NCBI RefSeq assembly: GCF_009380135.2
Contig: NZ_WHUT02000012.1
Location: forward strand, 61,291-125,290
Direction of reading: 5' to 3'
DNA: 64,000 nucleotides
Origin: Fertoeibacter niger
Lineage (GTDB): Bacteria > Pseudomonadota > Alphaproteobacteria > Rhodobacterales > Rhodobacteraceae
The notes beneath the pieces were generated by a model. It had not been told where the DNA came from, ran no database searches, and saw only the letters and a list, made by a program, of their open reading frames with translations. The translations under genes and the position numbers were made by a program. Within the stretch, counting starts at the first letter, position 1. Every line of letters begins with the position of its first letter. Below, piece after piece: positions 46,577 through 54,715 of the stretch.

Positions 46577-46657
46577 AAGCCGGGGCCGGCTGGTGCATTG
46601 CGCGCTTCCCTGGATTAACTATTGTTGCAGATTGAGCAGCTTGGGAGGGCCTGATCC

Positions 46658-47395
46658 ATGACCCCACGCGCAGCGCCGACGCTGAAGGGCGAAAAGGCCC
46701 GGATCATCGTCTGCGAGGATGATCACGACATGCGCGAGACGCTCGTCGAATTCGTCGGGATGCAGGGCTACGCTGTCGAACAGGCGGTTGATGGCGCCAG
46801 CCTGCGGCGTCTGGTGCCGAAAGTCCGCCCCGACCTGGTGCTCTTGGACCTGAACATGCCGGGAGAGGACGGGCTTTCGCTGGCGCGCTGGCTGAAATCG
46901 GACCACCGCTGCGCCATCCTGATGCTGACGGCGATGGGCTCGCTGCCCGACAAAGTGGTGGGGCTGGAGATGGGGGCGGACGACTATCTGCCCAAGCCCT
47001 TCGAACTGGCCGAACTGCGCGCCCGTATCCGGGCCGTATTGCGCCGCACCATGAACCCTGTGGTGGTGAACGGCCGCCCGCCCGACCGGATGCGATTCGG
47101 CAAATGCGTCTTCGACCTGACCGAACGTCTGCTGTTCGACGAGGCCGGAAACAGCCTGTCGCTGACGGCGATGGAATACGACCTGCTCTACGTCTTCGCC
47201 ACCCATCCGCGCCGGGTGCTGAACCGCGACCAGATCCTTGAACTGGCCCACAACCGCGCGTGGGACCCTTATGACCGGTCGGTGGACAACCGCATTTCAC
47301 GCCTGCGCAGGAAGATCGAGGTGGACCCCGCCCACCCCCAGGTGCTGCGCACCGTGCGCGGCGAAGGCTATATCTTCGAGCCGGACGACCTATGA
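46658..47395 (+). CDS. OmpR/PhoB-family response regulator
   Basis: A 245-residue regulator. The receiver (15-130) has acidic pocket CEDD, phospho-acceptor D64 (LLDLNMPGEDG), T (MLTAMG) and K in YLPKPFELAEL. The Trans_reg_C winged helix (about 150-240) ends with RSVDNRISRLRRKIEVDP and VRTVRGEGYIF. GGGAGGG precedes the start. It is divergent from the RTX gene, with two perfect 17-bp direct repeats between them. OmpR-type proteins bind such tandem half-sites as dimers, so autoregulation and control of the RTX and DUF1127/YgjV genes is likely. Confidence 0.93.
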   Translation: MTPRAAPTLKGEKARIIVCEDDHDMRETLVEFVGMQGYAVEQAVDGASLRRLVPKVRPDLVLLDLNMPGEDGLSLARWLKSDHRCAILMLTAMGSLPDKVVGLEMGADDYLPKPFELAELRARIRAVLRRTMNPVVVNGRPPDRMRFGKCVFDLTERLLFDEAGNSLSLTAMEYDLLYVFATHPRRVLNRDQILELAHNRAWDPYDRSVDNRISRLRRKIEVDPAHPQVLRTVRGEGYIFEPDDL

Positions 47396-47400
47396 CCTTC

Positions 47401-47416
47401 GCGGCAACTGCGACAA
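47401..47416 (-). promoter_or_regulatory. Degenerate copy D of the direct-repeat operator
   Basis: On the minus strand TTGTCGCAGTTGCCGC matches the 17-bp operator at 14 of 16 positions. It lies 6 bp after the regulator stop, next to a gene remnant. It may be a decayed site or chance. Confidence 0.4.
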
Positions 47417-47439
47417 AGCCGCCGCGCGCATGGCTAGCT

Positions 47440-47803
47440 GACGGTCGGCCTGATTGCGTGGCGCAATCGCAAGCGGTCGTTCAACTGCGCACGCACTCAC
47501 ACCCGCTGGCAACTGGTCGCGAACGACGGCACCGGTGCACTGACCCTGACAGACATGGGAGTGGTTCTCAGCATCGCGACCGGCGGGGTGCTGACCCTCT
47601 TCATCGCGGCACCGCTCAATGGCAGCTCGGTCTGGGTGCGGGTGGTGGATGAGGTTTCGGACGCGGTGTTCGAGCAGGAGATCACTGCTGACCTGCCAGC
47701 CAACACCCAGTTCCTGTCGCCGAGGCTGTTCATGAACAACCGCGCAACGGCGGCATCGGTCGCCTACGACTGCTCGGGGGTGTATCTTGAGACTGACTAT
47801 TAA
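47440..47803 (+). pseudogene. 5'-truncated gene remnant, possibly phage-derived
   Basis: One frame is open from just after a TAG near 47438 to the stop at 47803 but has no start for its first 115 bp. It encodes TRWQLVANDGTGALTLTDMG, then ..GVLTLFIAAPLNGSSVWVRVV and AYDCSGVYLETDY. The beta-rich, Gly/Thr-rich end reads like the C-terminus of a phage structural or tail protein, though the family is not certain. Only about 120 residues remain. It marks the point where ordered genes give way to accessory DNA. Confidence 0.5.
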
Positions 47804-48238
47804 TGCCCGAATACCTCGGCCAACATGCAAACAAGAACTTCAAGGCTGTGGGCCGCAGGAGGCGAGCTACTTCCTGCTCTCTGACAACACCCGCAATTGG
47901 GATGGCCCAGAAACGTTGCGAGCCGATTCTCTATGGTCACTGCATGAGAGCTTGTCAGACGACCACCCCGGTCTGGCGTGAAAACGGAGCGGAGATCCGC
48001 CTTGTACAAAACTCTTGGGACGCGACGAAGTCCTATCTTTGCTGCCCATATATCGCTCGGACCTTGTCAGCAATTCCGGGCGGTCGATCAACCTTGCTTG
48101 GCGGGCAGGCAGGCGGAAAATGCCGAGCGACCGAGATTGATCGTTGACTGGCAGCAACTATCCGATCAGCCGCGCCAAAAAATCAGCATAGCCAAGTATT
48201 CGCACTGCCGGGGCGGATCAACCAGAGGAAGGAGCGAG
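47804..48238 (+). other. Gene-free stretch in accessory DNA
   Basis: About 435 bp with lower, mixed GC. Short frames on both strands have no ribosome-binding site or recognisable product. The end of the stretch carries the strong AGAGGAAGGAGCGAG ribosome-binding site of the next gene. Confidence 0.45.
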
Positions 48239-48940
48239 ATGTCACTTTCACCAAACCCGACCTTTCAGCATTCAGTTGCTCAAGCTTCAGTCAAGACCGC
48301 TGGGATTTCTGAATGTCGAAAAACGCGCGCTCTGCACCGCATCCTTGTCTGCGCGGTTCTCTCAATCGGGACGAGCACGGCTTTATCGCGCGCTGCGGAG
48401 GCTCAACATTGCGACTTCATCCTGTGCGGTCAGGGACATCGCCAATACTGCGAGCCTCAATGTCGTGGTGGCACAGCCCCGACAAACCCGTTCGATGATG
48501 CTGTCGGCGATCTGTTGGCTTGTCTCTTGATGCCGTCGCTACCTGGTTGTCCGGGCGGAGGGAGCACCGCTGTCCCGCAGTCGGCGGCTAAACCACCCGT
48601 CGCGCCGCATAGCCCTTACAGCATTGCTGCCAATCCGGACATTCCGTTGCGGCTTCCCGAAGACAAGCGATGGATCATTGTCGCAAGCGGCCGAGACCGC
48701 GTTGAAGTTGTCGGACGCGCTTTGGAGTTCGCTGAAATCTACGGAACAACACAGGTCTTCGTGACAAGCGACGGAATTTATGCGGCGACTATCGGCTGGG
48801 ACTTTGCCGGACCAGCCGAACGGGCGCGCGAAGAACTTGTACGGACTGGCCAAATCCCTGAAGACTCATTCCTTTCACGGGGCATGAAACATGTCGACCG
48901 CGTTTGGGCAACAGACGCCTTGATGGCAGTGAAGCCATAG
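48239..48940 (+). CDS. Secreted Cys-containing protein, unknown function
   Basis: A 233-residue protein starting MSLSPNPTFQHSVAQ, with a hydrophobic export segment (RILVCAVLSIGTSTALSRAAEAQ). A Cys-rich stretch follows (HCDFILCGQGHRQYCEPQC), then a Pro-rich linker and a compact C-terminal fold (DKRWIIVASGRDRVEVVGRALEFAEIYG, VFVTSDGIYAATIGW). A very strong ribosome-binding site (GGAAGGAG) fixes ATG 48239. No enzyme motif is visible. It precedes another exported protein and the TIR-WD40 gene on the same strand, so it may belong to that group, but the intergenic gaps are long. Confidence 0.65.
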   Translation: MSLSPNPTFQHSVAQASVKTAGISECRKTRALHRILVCAVLSIGTSTALSRAAEAQHCDFILCGQGHRQYCEPQCRGGTAPTNPFDDAVGDLLACLLMPSLPGCPGGGSTAVPQSAAKPPVAPHSPYSIAANPDIPLRLPEDKRWIIVASGRDRVEVVGRALEFAEIYGTTQVFVTSDGIYAATIGWDFAGPAERAREELVRTGQIPEDSFLSRGMKHVDRVWATDALMAVKP

Positions 48941-49484
48941 CGGTGTTGTCACTGAAACTTGACGCACCTTGGGATAGCGTGCTGCGCAGGCTCGATCTGT
49001 ACCAACCAAAGCCCCTTCATCGCTCGCCGTCGTGGCAGACGGAGTCTACCGACAGGAGGTTTTCATGAACGTCTCATTGAACCGCTCCCGAACGCATCTT
49101 GCTAGCTGCCTACGCAGCTGCGGTGTTGAAAGCAGCCAGCCCTACCCGGTCAGTGCGCAACATGTGCCAGATCGTAGTGCGATGACCCACAATCGCGGCC
49201 TGGCCAATAAACTTGTGCACCTCTCCAGCCTCGTCGTGCTCGGCATCCTGCTTTTGGGGCGGCAAACGTTGATGGTTTTCGAGCATGCCTGCCCGGAAGC
49301 CGGTAGACCTCCCCTGATAAGGGCCGGGCATCGCGATACCCGGCAAAAATACCGTTCTTGCTGCCCAAAAACCGATCAGTCCGCCGTCTCAACACCGCCG
49401 AAGCCGTGGATCAGACAGGCATTGACCCTGCCGATCGCAGCGTGGTTAGGTTTCTGGTGTAGCGGCACGGTGGGTTGGAGCGCG
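48941..49484 (+). other. Gene-poor stretch with a stray strong ribosome-binding site
   Basis: About 540 bp. An AGGAGGT site at 49054-49060 precedes ATG 49065, which opens a frame continuous with the next gene. The encoded leader has poor codon bias and a lone hydrophobic stretch (LVHLSSLVVLGILLLG), so it is not included in that gene. It may be a remnant or a genuine N-terminal extension. Confidence 0.4.
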
Positions 49485-50969
49485 ATGAAGGCGAGCCTAG
49501 TTGCGCTAATGATTTTGCTGTCTCCATCTCTTGCGGTCGCGCAGCAGGCAGGGTTGTCTCAGGAAGCGGTGCCCGGCGACCTCCCCCTGTTCGCACGCCT
49601 TTACGATGACCGTGGCGCGCGCATGACCGTTCAGGCGTTCTGCGAACTGACGGGCCGAATCACCGCCGCGAACGAAGGGCTGGTTACCACGGCCAGCATG
49701 GTGCATCCCGACCAGGCTCTTAACGAAGGCTTCTGCCGCGTCCTGCGCGGCGTCACCGAACCTTGGACCGAAGGGCCTCCGATATCGATGCGGGTCGAGG
49801 ACCCGGGGCTGATCGCTTGCTACTCTGTGATCGATGGGGTGATCCCGATTCTCCTGGATCAGCCGGCAGAACAGATTCTCGGCCCCGGCAGTTCCTGGAC
49901 GAAGGCGATCCCTGACAAGCTGGCAGAACGCTATGCCTACTGTCTTGCCCATGCTCTGAACGAGGATGATGACGACCGCGCCCTCTATTTCGCCGTGCTT
50001 CTGGTTGTGGGCCAGAAGCTCGGCTATGCCGAGCTGGTCGGCCATGCCCTCGCGCTCGGTTTGGGCACAGCGCCGGACCTTGATGCAGCGGCAGCCTGGT
50101 ATGAGGGTCCCGTTTTCGACCTGCCCGCCATGAGTGCGGCGGAACAGGCCGAACGTCGGGAGCTGAACCGTCTGGCTTTGGCCGCAATGCGCGACAACCG
50201 CGATTTCGACAAAGCGATGCAGGCGCTTCCAACGGATCGCGCGGTGTCCTTCATCGAGGAATGGGCGCGCGCCATGAACACGCTGGATATTGCTCTAACC
50301 TATAGGGACACTGGCATGACAGCGAAGTACCGTGCTGAACTGTCTGGCGTCATCGCCCGCGCTGTGACAGAGTCCATAACCGGAAAGATCGAAGCGCCGC
50401 CGCCGCACGCCGAGGAACCGGCGCAACCGAAGAAGGCGACAAGCGGCATTCGCTGGGGCATGACGACGTCGGAACTCCAGGCGCTGTTCGACGGAGGGTA
50501 TTTGTATGATAACAGAATCCGGTTTCAGTTTTCGACACCTGGGCTGCGTGAAGCGATCGGAATAGACCCTATGCTTATATCGGTAAGCTACGTTCCAGAA
50601 GTGTTCTTCCACTTTGATTCGTCGACTGGACTGAAGAAGATATCGATCAGATCGGATCTGGTCCCAGTTTCCGTCGGCGATCAAGTCGCGCCCAGCCTGG
50701 ACCTTTTCGGCGAAGCACTTGGAAACCTTGTTGGTGTCTTTGGCGAAGCCACAGTAGACGACAATCCTTCCGCAGAACCGATTGACAGGCTGATATGGTC
50801 TTGCCTGGCTGCTGAGGATTGTAAGGCACCGATCTCAATCTGGACGAGTTCTAGCATTCAGGTTTCCTTTTCCCTTTATGCTGAAAAAATGTTCCCCAGA
50901 GAAACATCAACTTATCTAGCTGATAAAATAAGACCGTTCCTCAAATTGCGGATCGAGCCAGCCCGATGA
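49485..50969 (+). CDS. Exported protein of unknown function
   Basis: A 494-residue protein with a classical signal peptide (MKASLVALMILLSPSLAVAQQ). The mature part has a helical N-terminal half with several cysteines (AFCELTGRI, GFCRVLRG, LIACYSV, RYAYCLAHAL) and a linker. A C-terminal domain starts SGIRWGMTTSELQALFDGG, the W-G-M-T/S pattern seen in many bacterial exported proteins of unknown role. ATG 49485 is chosen because the signal peptide begins there, although the frame is open to 49032. It precedes the TIR-WD40 gene by 270 bp. Confidence 0.65.
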   Translation: MKASLVALMILLSPSLAVAQQAGLSQEAVPGDLPLFARLYDDRGARMTVQAFCELTGRITAANEGLVTTASMVHPDQALNEGFCRVLRGVTEPWTEGPPISMRVEDPGLIACYSVIDGVIPILLDQPAEQILGPGSSWTKAIPDKLAERYAYCLAHALNEDDDDRALYFAVLLVVGQKLGYAELVGHALALGLGTAPDLDAAAAWYEGPVFDLPAMSAAEQAERRELNRLALAAMRDNRDFDKAMQALPTDRAVSFIEEWARAMNTLDIALTYRDTGMTAKYRAELSGVIARAVTESITGKIEAPPPHAEEPAQPKKATSGIRWGMTTSELQALFDGGYLYDNRIRFQFSTPGLREAIGIDPMLISVSYVPEVFFHFDSSTGLKKISIRSDLVPVSVGDQVAPSLDLFGEALGNLVGVFGEATVDDNPSAEPIDRLIWSCLAAEDCKAPISIWTSSSIQVSFSLYAEKMFPRETSTYLADKIRPFLKLRIEPAR

Positions 50970-51239
50970 AACAAGTTCGTGGGGCGAAACTCGTTTTCGC
51001 TGAACTCCAAGTTGGCAACAACTTTCGCGACCGAGGCGCCACCGCATCCATCTTGGCCCGAAACTGTTCGCTGCGGGCCGCTGCTTTTTCATCGCGTCGC
51101 GGAGGCCGTGAGATGCGAGCTTGTTTGGCATCGGAGGGACGCCGTTTTGGGTAGTTAAGGCAACCAAGTCAACCCAAGAGCGACGAGGTTCCTCGAAAAA
51201 GCCTAGATCCGTGATGGAGTTCGAAAACTGGAACGTATA

Positions 51240-54227
51240 GTGCCTCAATCCGATACATCTGTTGCGGTCTTCATATGCTACTCGCGCCGCGATATGAGCG
51301 ACGCGAATGCGTTGGCGTCGGCGCTCGAGGCCGACGGTTTCACGCCATTGATCGACCACAGGGACTTGCCCTACGGCGAGGAATGGCGTCGCGAACTCGA
51401 AGGTCTGATCGCGGGTGCCGATGTGGTGGTCTGGCTCGTTTCGCCGGATTCTGCGTTGTCAGACTGGTGCAACTGGGAATTGGGCGAAGTCGTTCGCCGC
51501 GCCAAGAGGCTAGTTCCCGTCGTGATCCGGCCAGTCGAACCCAACATGCTGCCGCAGGCGCTCGGTCGACTGCAGCTGCTGCCGTCGACCGGCATTTATA
51601 CACCAGAACAACACTTTCCTGTGCTTCGAGACACTTTGAGGGCGGATCAAGGGTGGGTGAAGCAAGCAACCATCCTTGGCATGAGCGCGCAAGAGTGGTC
51701 TCGCTCTGGCAAGGGCACTGGGAACCTTCTGCGCGCAGAGGCACTGGACGCTGCCGAAGCCTGGTCGGTCAACGTGCCGCGAGAAACACCTGCGCCATCT
51801 TCGGCGATACTGGAGTTCATTCTGGCCAGTCGGCGCGCCCATCGCAAGCGCCAGCGCATGACGGTGGCCGGGTCGCTGGCGGTGGCTGCAATCGCGGGCC
51901 TGCTGGCATTCTGGGGGTTGGATCGCGCCGAAGAAGCAGAAACGCAGCGTGCACTTGCGGATTCCAAGACCCGCGACGCCATAGCCAATGAAAGCCATGC
52001 GCTGTCAGCCCTGTCTGATGCCGCCTTCGCACGCGGAAACACGACGCACGCTTTGAAACTCGCCCTCGCAGCCTGGCCGAGGGTCGGCGACGAAGGGCGC
52101 CCCCAACTCAAGCAGGCGATTGCGGCAATGGCGGCAGCGCTTCCCTTTCATGTTTCACGGGTTGCGTTTATTGGACACGAAGATCGGATCACCGACGCCG
52201 CCTTTGCGCAGGATGGTGCAAGCGTCGTTACAGCTTCAATCGACGGCACATTGCGAATCTGGGAAACCACATCCGGCCAGCTTATCCGGGTTTTCGATGG
52301 TCACGATGGCGCAGTGACAAGCGTTGACATCTCGCCGGATGGAACACGTCTTGTTTCCGGGTCACGTGAGGACAACACGACACGGCTCTGGGATGTACAT
52401 ACCGGCGTGCCCGTCGGCGAGATCATGCGGCATGCATATGCAGTGCAGGATGTGGCGTTTTCGCCCGACGGCACGCGCGTCGTATCAGCTTCAATCGACC
52501 ATACCGCAAAGATCTGGGATGCCAGTACGGGCCTGCAGGTTGGAGTCGCGATGGAACACGAGTATCATGTCCGGACGGTTGGCTTCAATTTCGATGGCAG
52601 CCTGGTTGTCACGTCATCGGATGATGGATCAGCCAGGCTGTGGAATGGCACAACCGGCGCCCCTGTCGGCGATCCGATGCGACACGCGGACTGGGTCATT
52701 GGAGCAAGTTTTTCCCCGGATGGTTCGCGGGTCCTGACATTCTCGCGGGATGGAACAGCCCGTCTTTGGGACGGTCGGACAGGTGCGGAACTCCTCCCAC
52801 CGTTGGTGCATGAAGGGCAGGTCACGCACGGTATCTTTTCGCCCACAGGAGAGATGGTCTTAACCGCAGCGCTCGATATGAAGGTGCGGATGTGGGACGC
52901 TTTCAACGGGGGCGCGCTGGGCAACCCGCTGGATCTTGGTGAGCCGTTCATTTTCGTTGCATATGCGCGGTCTGCGGAGGTTTTCGCAACGATCAGCACA
53001 AGCGGCAAGCTGCGCGTCTTTGCTTCGCGATCTGCCGAGCAGATTTGGGACACCATTGACCTTGGCGGCAGAGTGGGCGGTGCAGTCTTCTCCTCGGTTG
53101 GGACCAAGCTCCTGGCGTTCATGGCGGATGGGTCTGCGGTTATGTTGGACCTCGCGACAGCACGCCAGAACGCAAGAGAGCTGGTCGGCGAGAATGTTCC
53201 GGTCGTGTCGACAGCATTCTCCCCGGACGGGAAAATGCTGGTCACCGCATCATTCGGCGGTGCGATCACGCTCTTCGATGTGGTGACTGGCGAGATCGTG
53301 TGGCGGACGGCCCCGGAAGGCCCGCAGTATACGGGCGTTGGCTTTTCGCCTGATGGCCTTCGCATTGTCGCCAGTACCTACGACAAGTCCTCCCATGTGC
53401 TTGACTCAGCAAACGGAACGGAAATGTTGCTGCTGGTTGGCCACCAAGACATTGTGAGAAGCGCAGAGTTTTCCCTATCTGGCGACTCGATACTTACGGC
53501 ATCGGACGACGGCACAGCCAGGCTCTGGGATGCGCGGACCGGTAAGCCCGTTGGCGGGCCGATCCGACATGACAAGGCGGTGTGGACCGCCCGGTTCTCG
53601 CCCGATGGAAAGCGGATTGTCACGGGTTCCTTGGATCATGGTGTCCGGATATGGGATCTAGATTCTGGTGATCAACTGTTTGAGACATTCTGGTTGCCCA
53701 TGCCTGTGACCCACGTCGCGTTCTCTGCTGACGGTTCCATGATCGCCGCCTCGACCTTGGGCGTGCCCTCCTCTCTCGGGCACCATGACAAGACCGCTGG
53801 CGGATACGTTTGGAAAGTCGAAACTGGCACGGTTGTCGCAGAGATGGGCCAGCATGACTGGGCAAGCAGCGTTGCGTTCTCGAAGGACGACAAGCGCCTG
53901 TTGACGTCGTCCCGTGACGGCACCACGAAGCTTTATGATGTCGCGACGGGAGCCGAGATTTCGTTGCCCCTGTTTGTCGACAGTCAGACGCATTTCGCGG
54001 TGTTTTCGCCTGACAACCGGCTGGTTGCAACGGCATCCCATGACGGTGTCGCGCGACTGTGGGAAATGCCCGCGGATCTGGGTCAGCATGGTTTCCAAAT
54101 CGCTTGTGCGCGGCTGGGCCAGGATACAACCCTTGACGACATCCAGCAGTCCATCGGCCTTGAGAAGTTGGTTCCGATTTGCGGACGGAACGGGCCGTTG
54201 CCACCAAGTGGGATGCCATTGCAGTGA
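51240..54227 (+). CDS. TIR-transmembrane-WD40 repeat protein
   Basis: A 995-residue protein. The N-terminal TIR (about 7-140) starts VAVFICYSRRD and includes SDWCNWELGEVVRRA, in which E80 sits where NAD-hydrolysing TIRs carry the catalytic Glu. A transmembrane helix (about 209-227) and a short helical segment with ALKLALAAWP, as in STAND-WD40 proteins, follow. Then come about 14 WD40 repeats (FSPDGTRVVSASIDHTAKIWD and similar), enough for two propellers. GTG 51240 is required to keep the first TIR strand. A role as a membrane-anchored sensor that triggers TIR signalling or NAD depletion is inferred. Confidence 0.85.
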   Translation: MPQSDTSVAVFICYSRRDMSDANALASALEADGFTPLIDHRDLPYGEEWRRELEGLIAGADVVVWLVSPDSALSDWCNWELGEVVRRAKRLVPVVIRPVEPNMLPQALGRLQLLPSTGIYTPEQHFPVLRDTLRADQGWVKQATILGMSAQEWSRSGKGTGNLLRAEALDAAEAWSVNVPRETPAPSSAILEFILASRRAHRKRQRMTVAGSLAVAAIAGLLAFWGLDRAEEAETQRALADSKTRDAIANESHALSALSDAAFARGNTTHALKLALAAWPRVGDEGRPQLKQAIAAMAAALPFHVSRVAFIGHEDRITDAAFAQDGASVVTASIDGTLRIWETTSGQLIRVFDGHDGAVTSVDISPDGTRLVSGSREDNTTRLWDVHTGVPVGEIMRHAYAVQDVAFSPDGTRVVSASIDHTAKIWDASTGLQVGVAMEHEYHVRTVGFNFDGSLVVTSSDDGSARLWNGTTGAPVGDPMRHADWVIGASFSPDGSRVLTFSRDGTARLWDGRTGAELLPPLVHEGQVTHGIFSPTGEMVLTAALDMKVRMWDAFNGGALGNPLDLGEPFIFVAYARSAEVFATISTSGKLRVFASRSAEQIWDTIDLGGRVGGAVFSSVGTKLLAFMADGSAVMLDLATARQNARELVGENVPVVSTAFSPDGKMLVTASFGGAITLFDVVTGEIVWRTAPEGPQYTGVGFSPDGLRIVASTYDKSSHVLDSANGTEMLLLVGHQDIVRSAEFSLSGDSILTASDDGTARLWDARTGKPVGGPIRHDKAVWTARFSPDGKRIVTGSLDHGVRIWDLDSGDQLFETFWLPMPVTHVAFSADGSMIAASTLGVPSSLGHHDKTAGGYVWKVETGTVVAEMGQHDWASSVAFSKDDKRLLTSSRDGTTKLYDVATGAEISLPLFVDSQTHFAVFSPDNRLVATASHDGVARLWEMPADLGQHGFQIACARLGQDTTLDDIQQSIGLEKLVPICGRNGPLPPSGMPLQ

Positions 54228-54287
54228 GGCAGGCGGCGACATGGACCGCCTGTCCGCTCTGTTCGGCTCGACATGGCTGTAGGTCGA

Positions 54288-54539
54288 TCAGCAGTTGTCG
54301 GTCGTGGTGCAAGCGACAATCATGGTACCGACGGCGACGACGAACACATAGTCCCAGAACCCCGGCTTCGCAGTCGGTTGCCGGGCTGCGGCGGCTTCCT
54401 TTGCTGCGCGTTCCCGTTCCATATCAAGCAGCATCTCGGCACAATTGGATTGACCGCCGCAGTTCGCATGTGCAGGGCTGCCCAAGGCGCCCATCAGGGC
54501 AAAGGCGACGACGAGGACGGGTTTTGCAGTCGTTTTCAT
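54288..54539 (-). CDS. Small exported/membrane protein
   Basis: An 83-residue protein with a signal peptide (KPVLVVAFALMGALGSPAHA), a Cys-containing stretch (NCGGQSNCAEMLLDMERERAAKE) and a C-terminal hydrophobic helix (FWDYVFVVAVGTMIVACTT) ending in TDNC. AAGGA lies upstream of ATG 54539. It is convergent with the TIR-WD40 gene and divergent from the CNB-SLOG gene. No family was recognised. Confidence 0.6.
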   Translation of the reverse strand: MKTTAKPVLVVAFALMGALGSPAHANCGGQSNCAEMLLDMERERAAKEAAAARQPTAKPGFWDYVFVVAVGTMIVACTTTDNC

Positions 54540-54715
54540 GATGTGGCTTCCTTGTGTTCAGGGCTCAGGCGTCGAATCGATATCCAAGCAATAGCCCGGT
54601 CAGTGCCGGGCATTCTGGGCGGGACCAAAAAACCAGTGTGACGCACCTTGCAAGCAACAGCCCCGACAGTGACAATTCCGTTGCGACGGTTCAGGTTAAA
54701 GGGAAAAAGCAGGTC

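Noticed and set aside
47803..48147. 115-codon frame after the gene remnant
   Set aside because: Mixed codon use, no ribosome-binding site and no recognisable domain.
48960..54650. TGACGCACCTTG shared at 48960-48971 and 54639-54650
   Set aside because: A 12-mer repeated once in 64 kb is expected by chance many times, and no other signal supports it as an operator.
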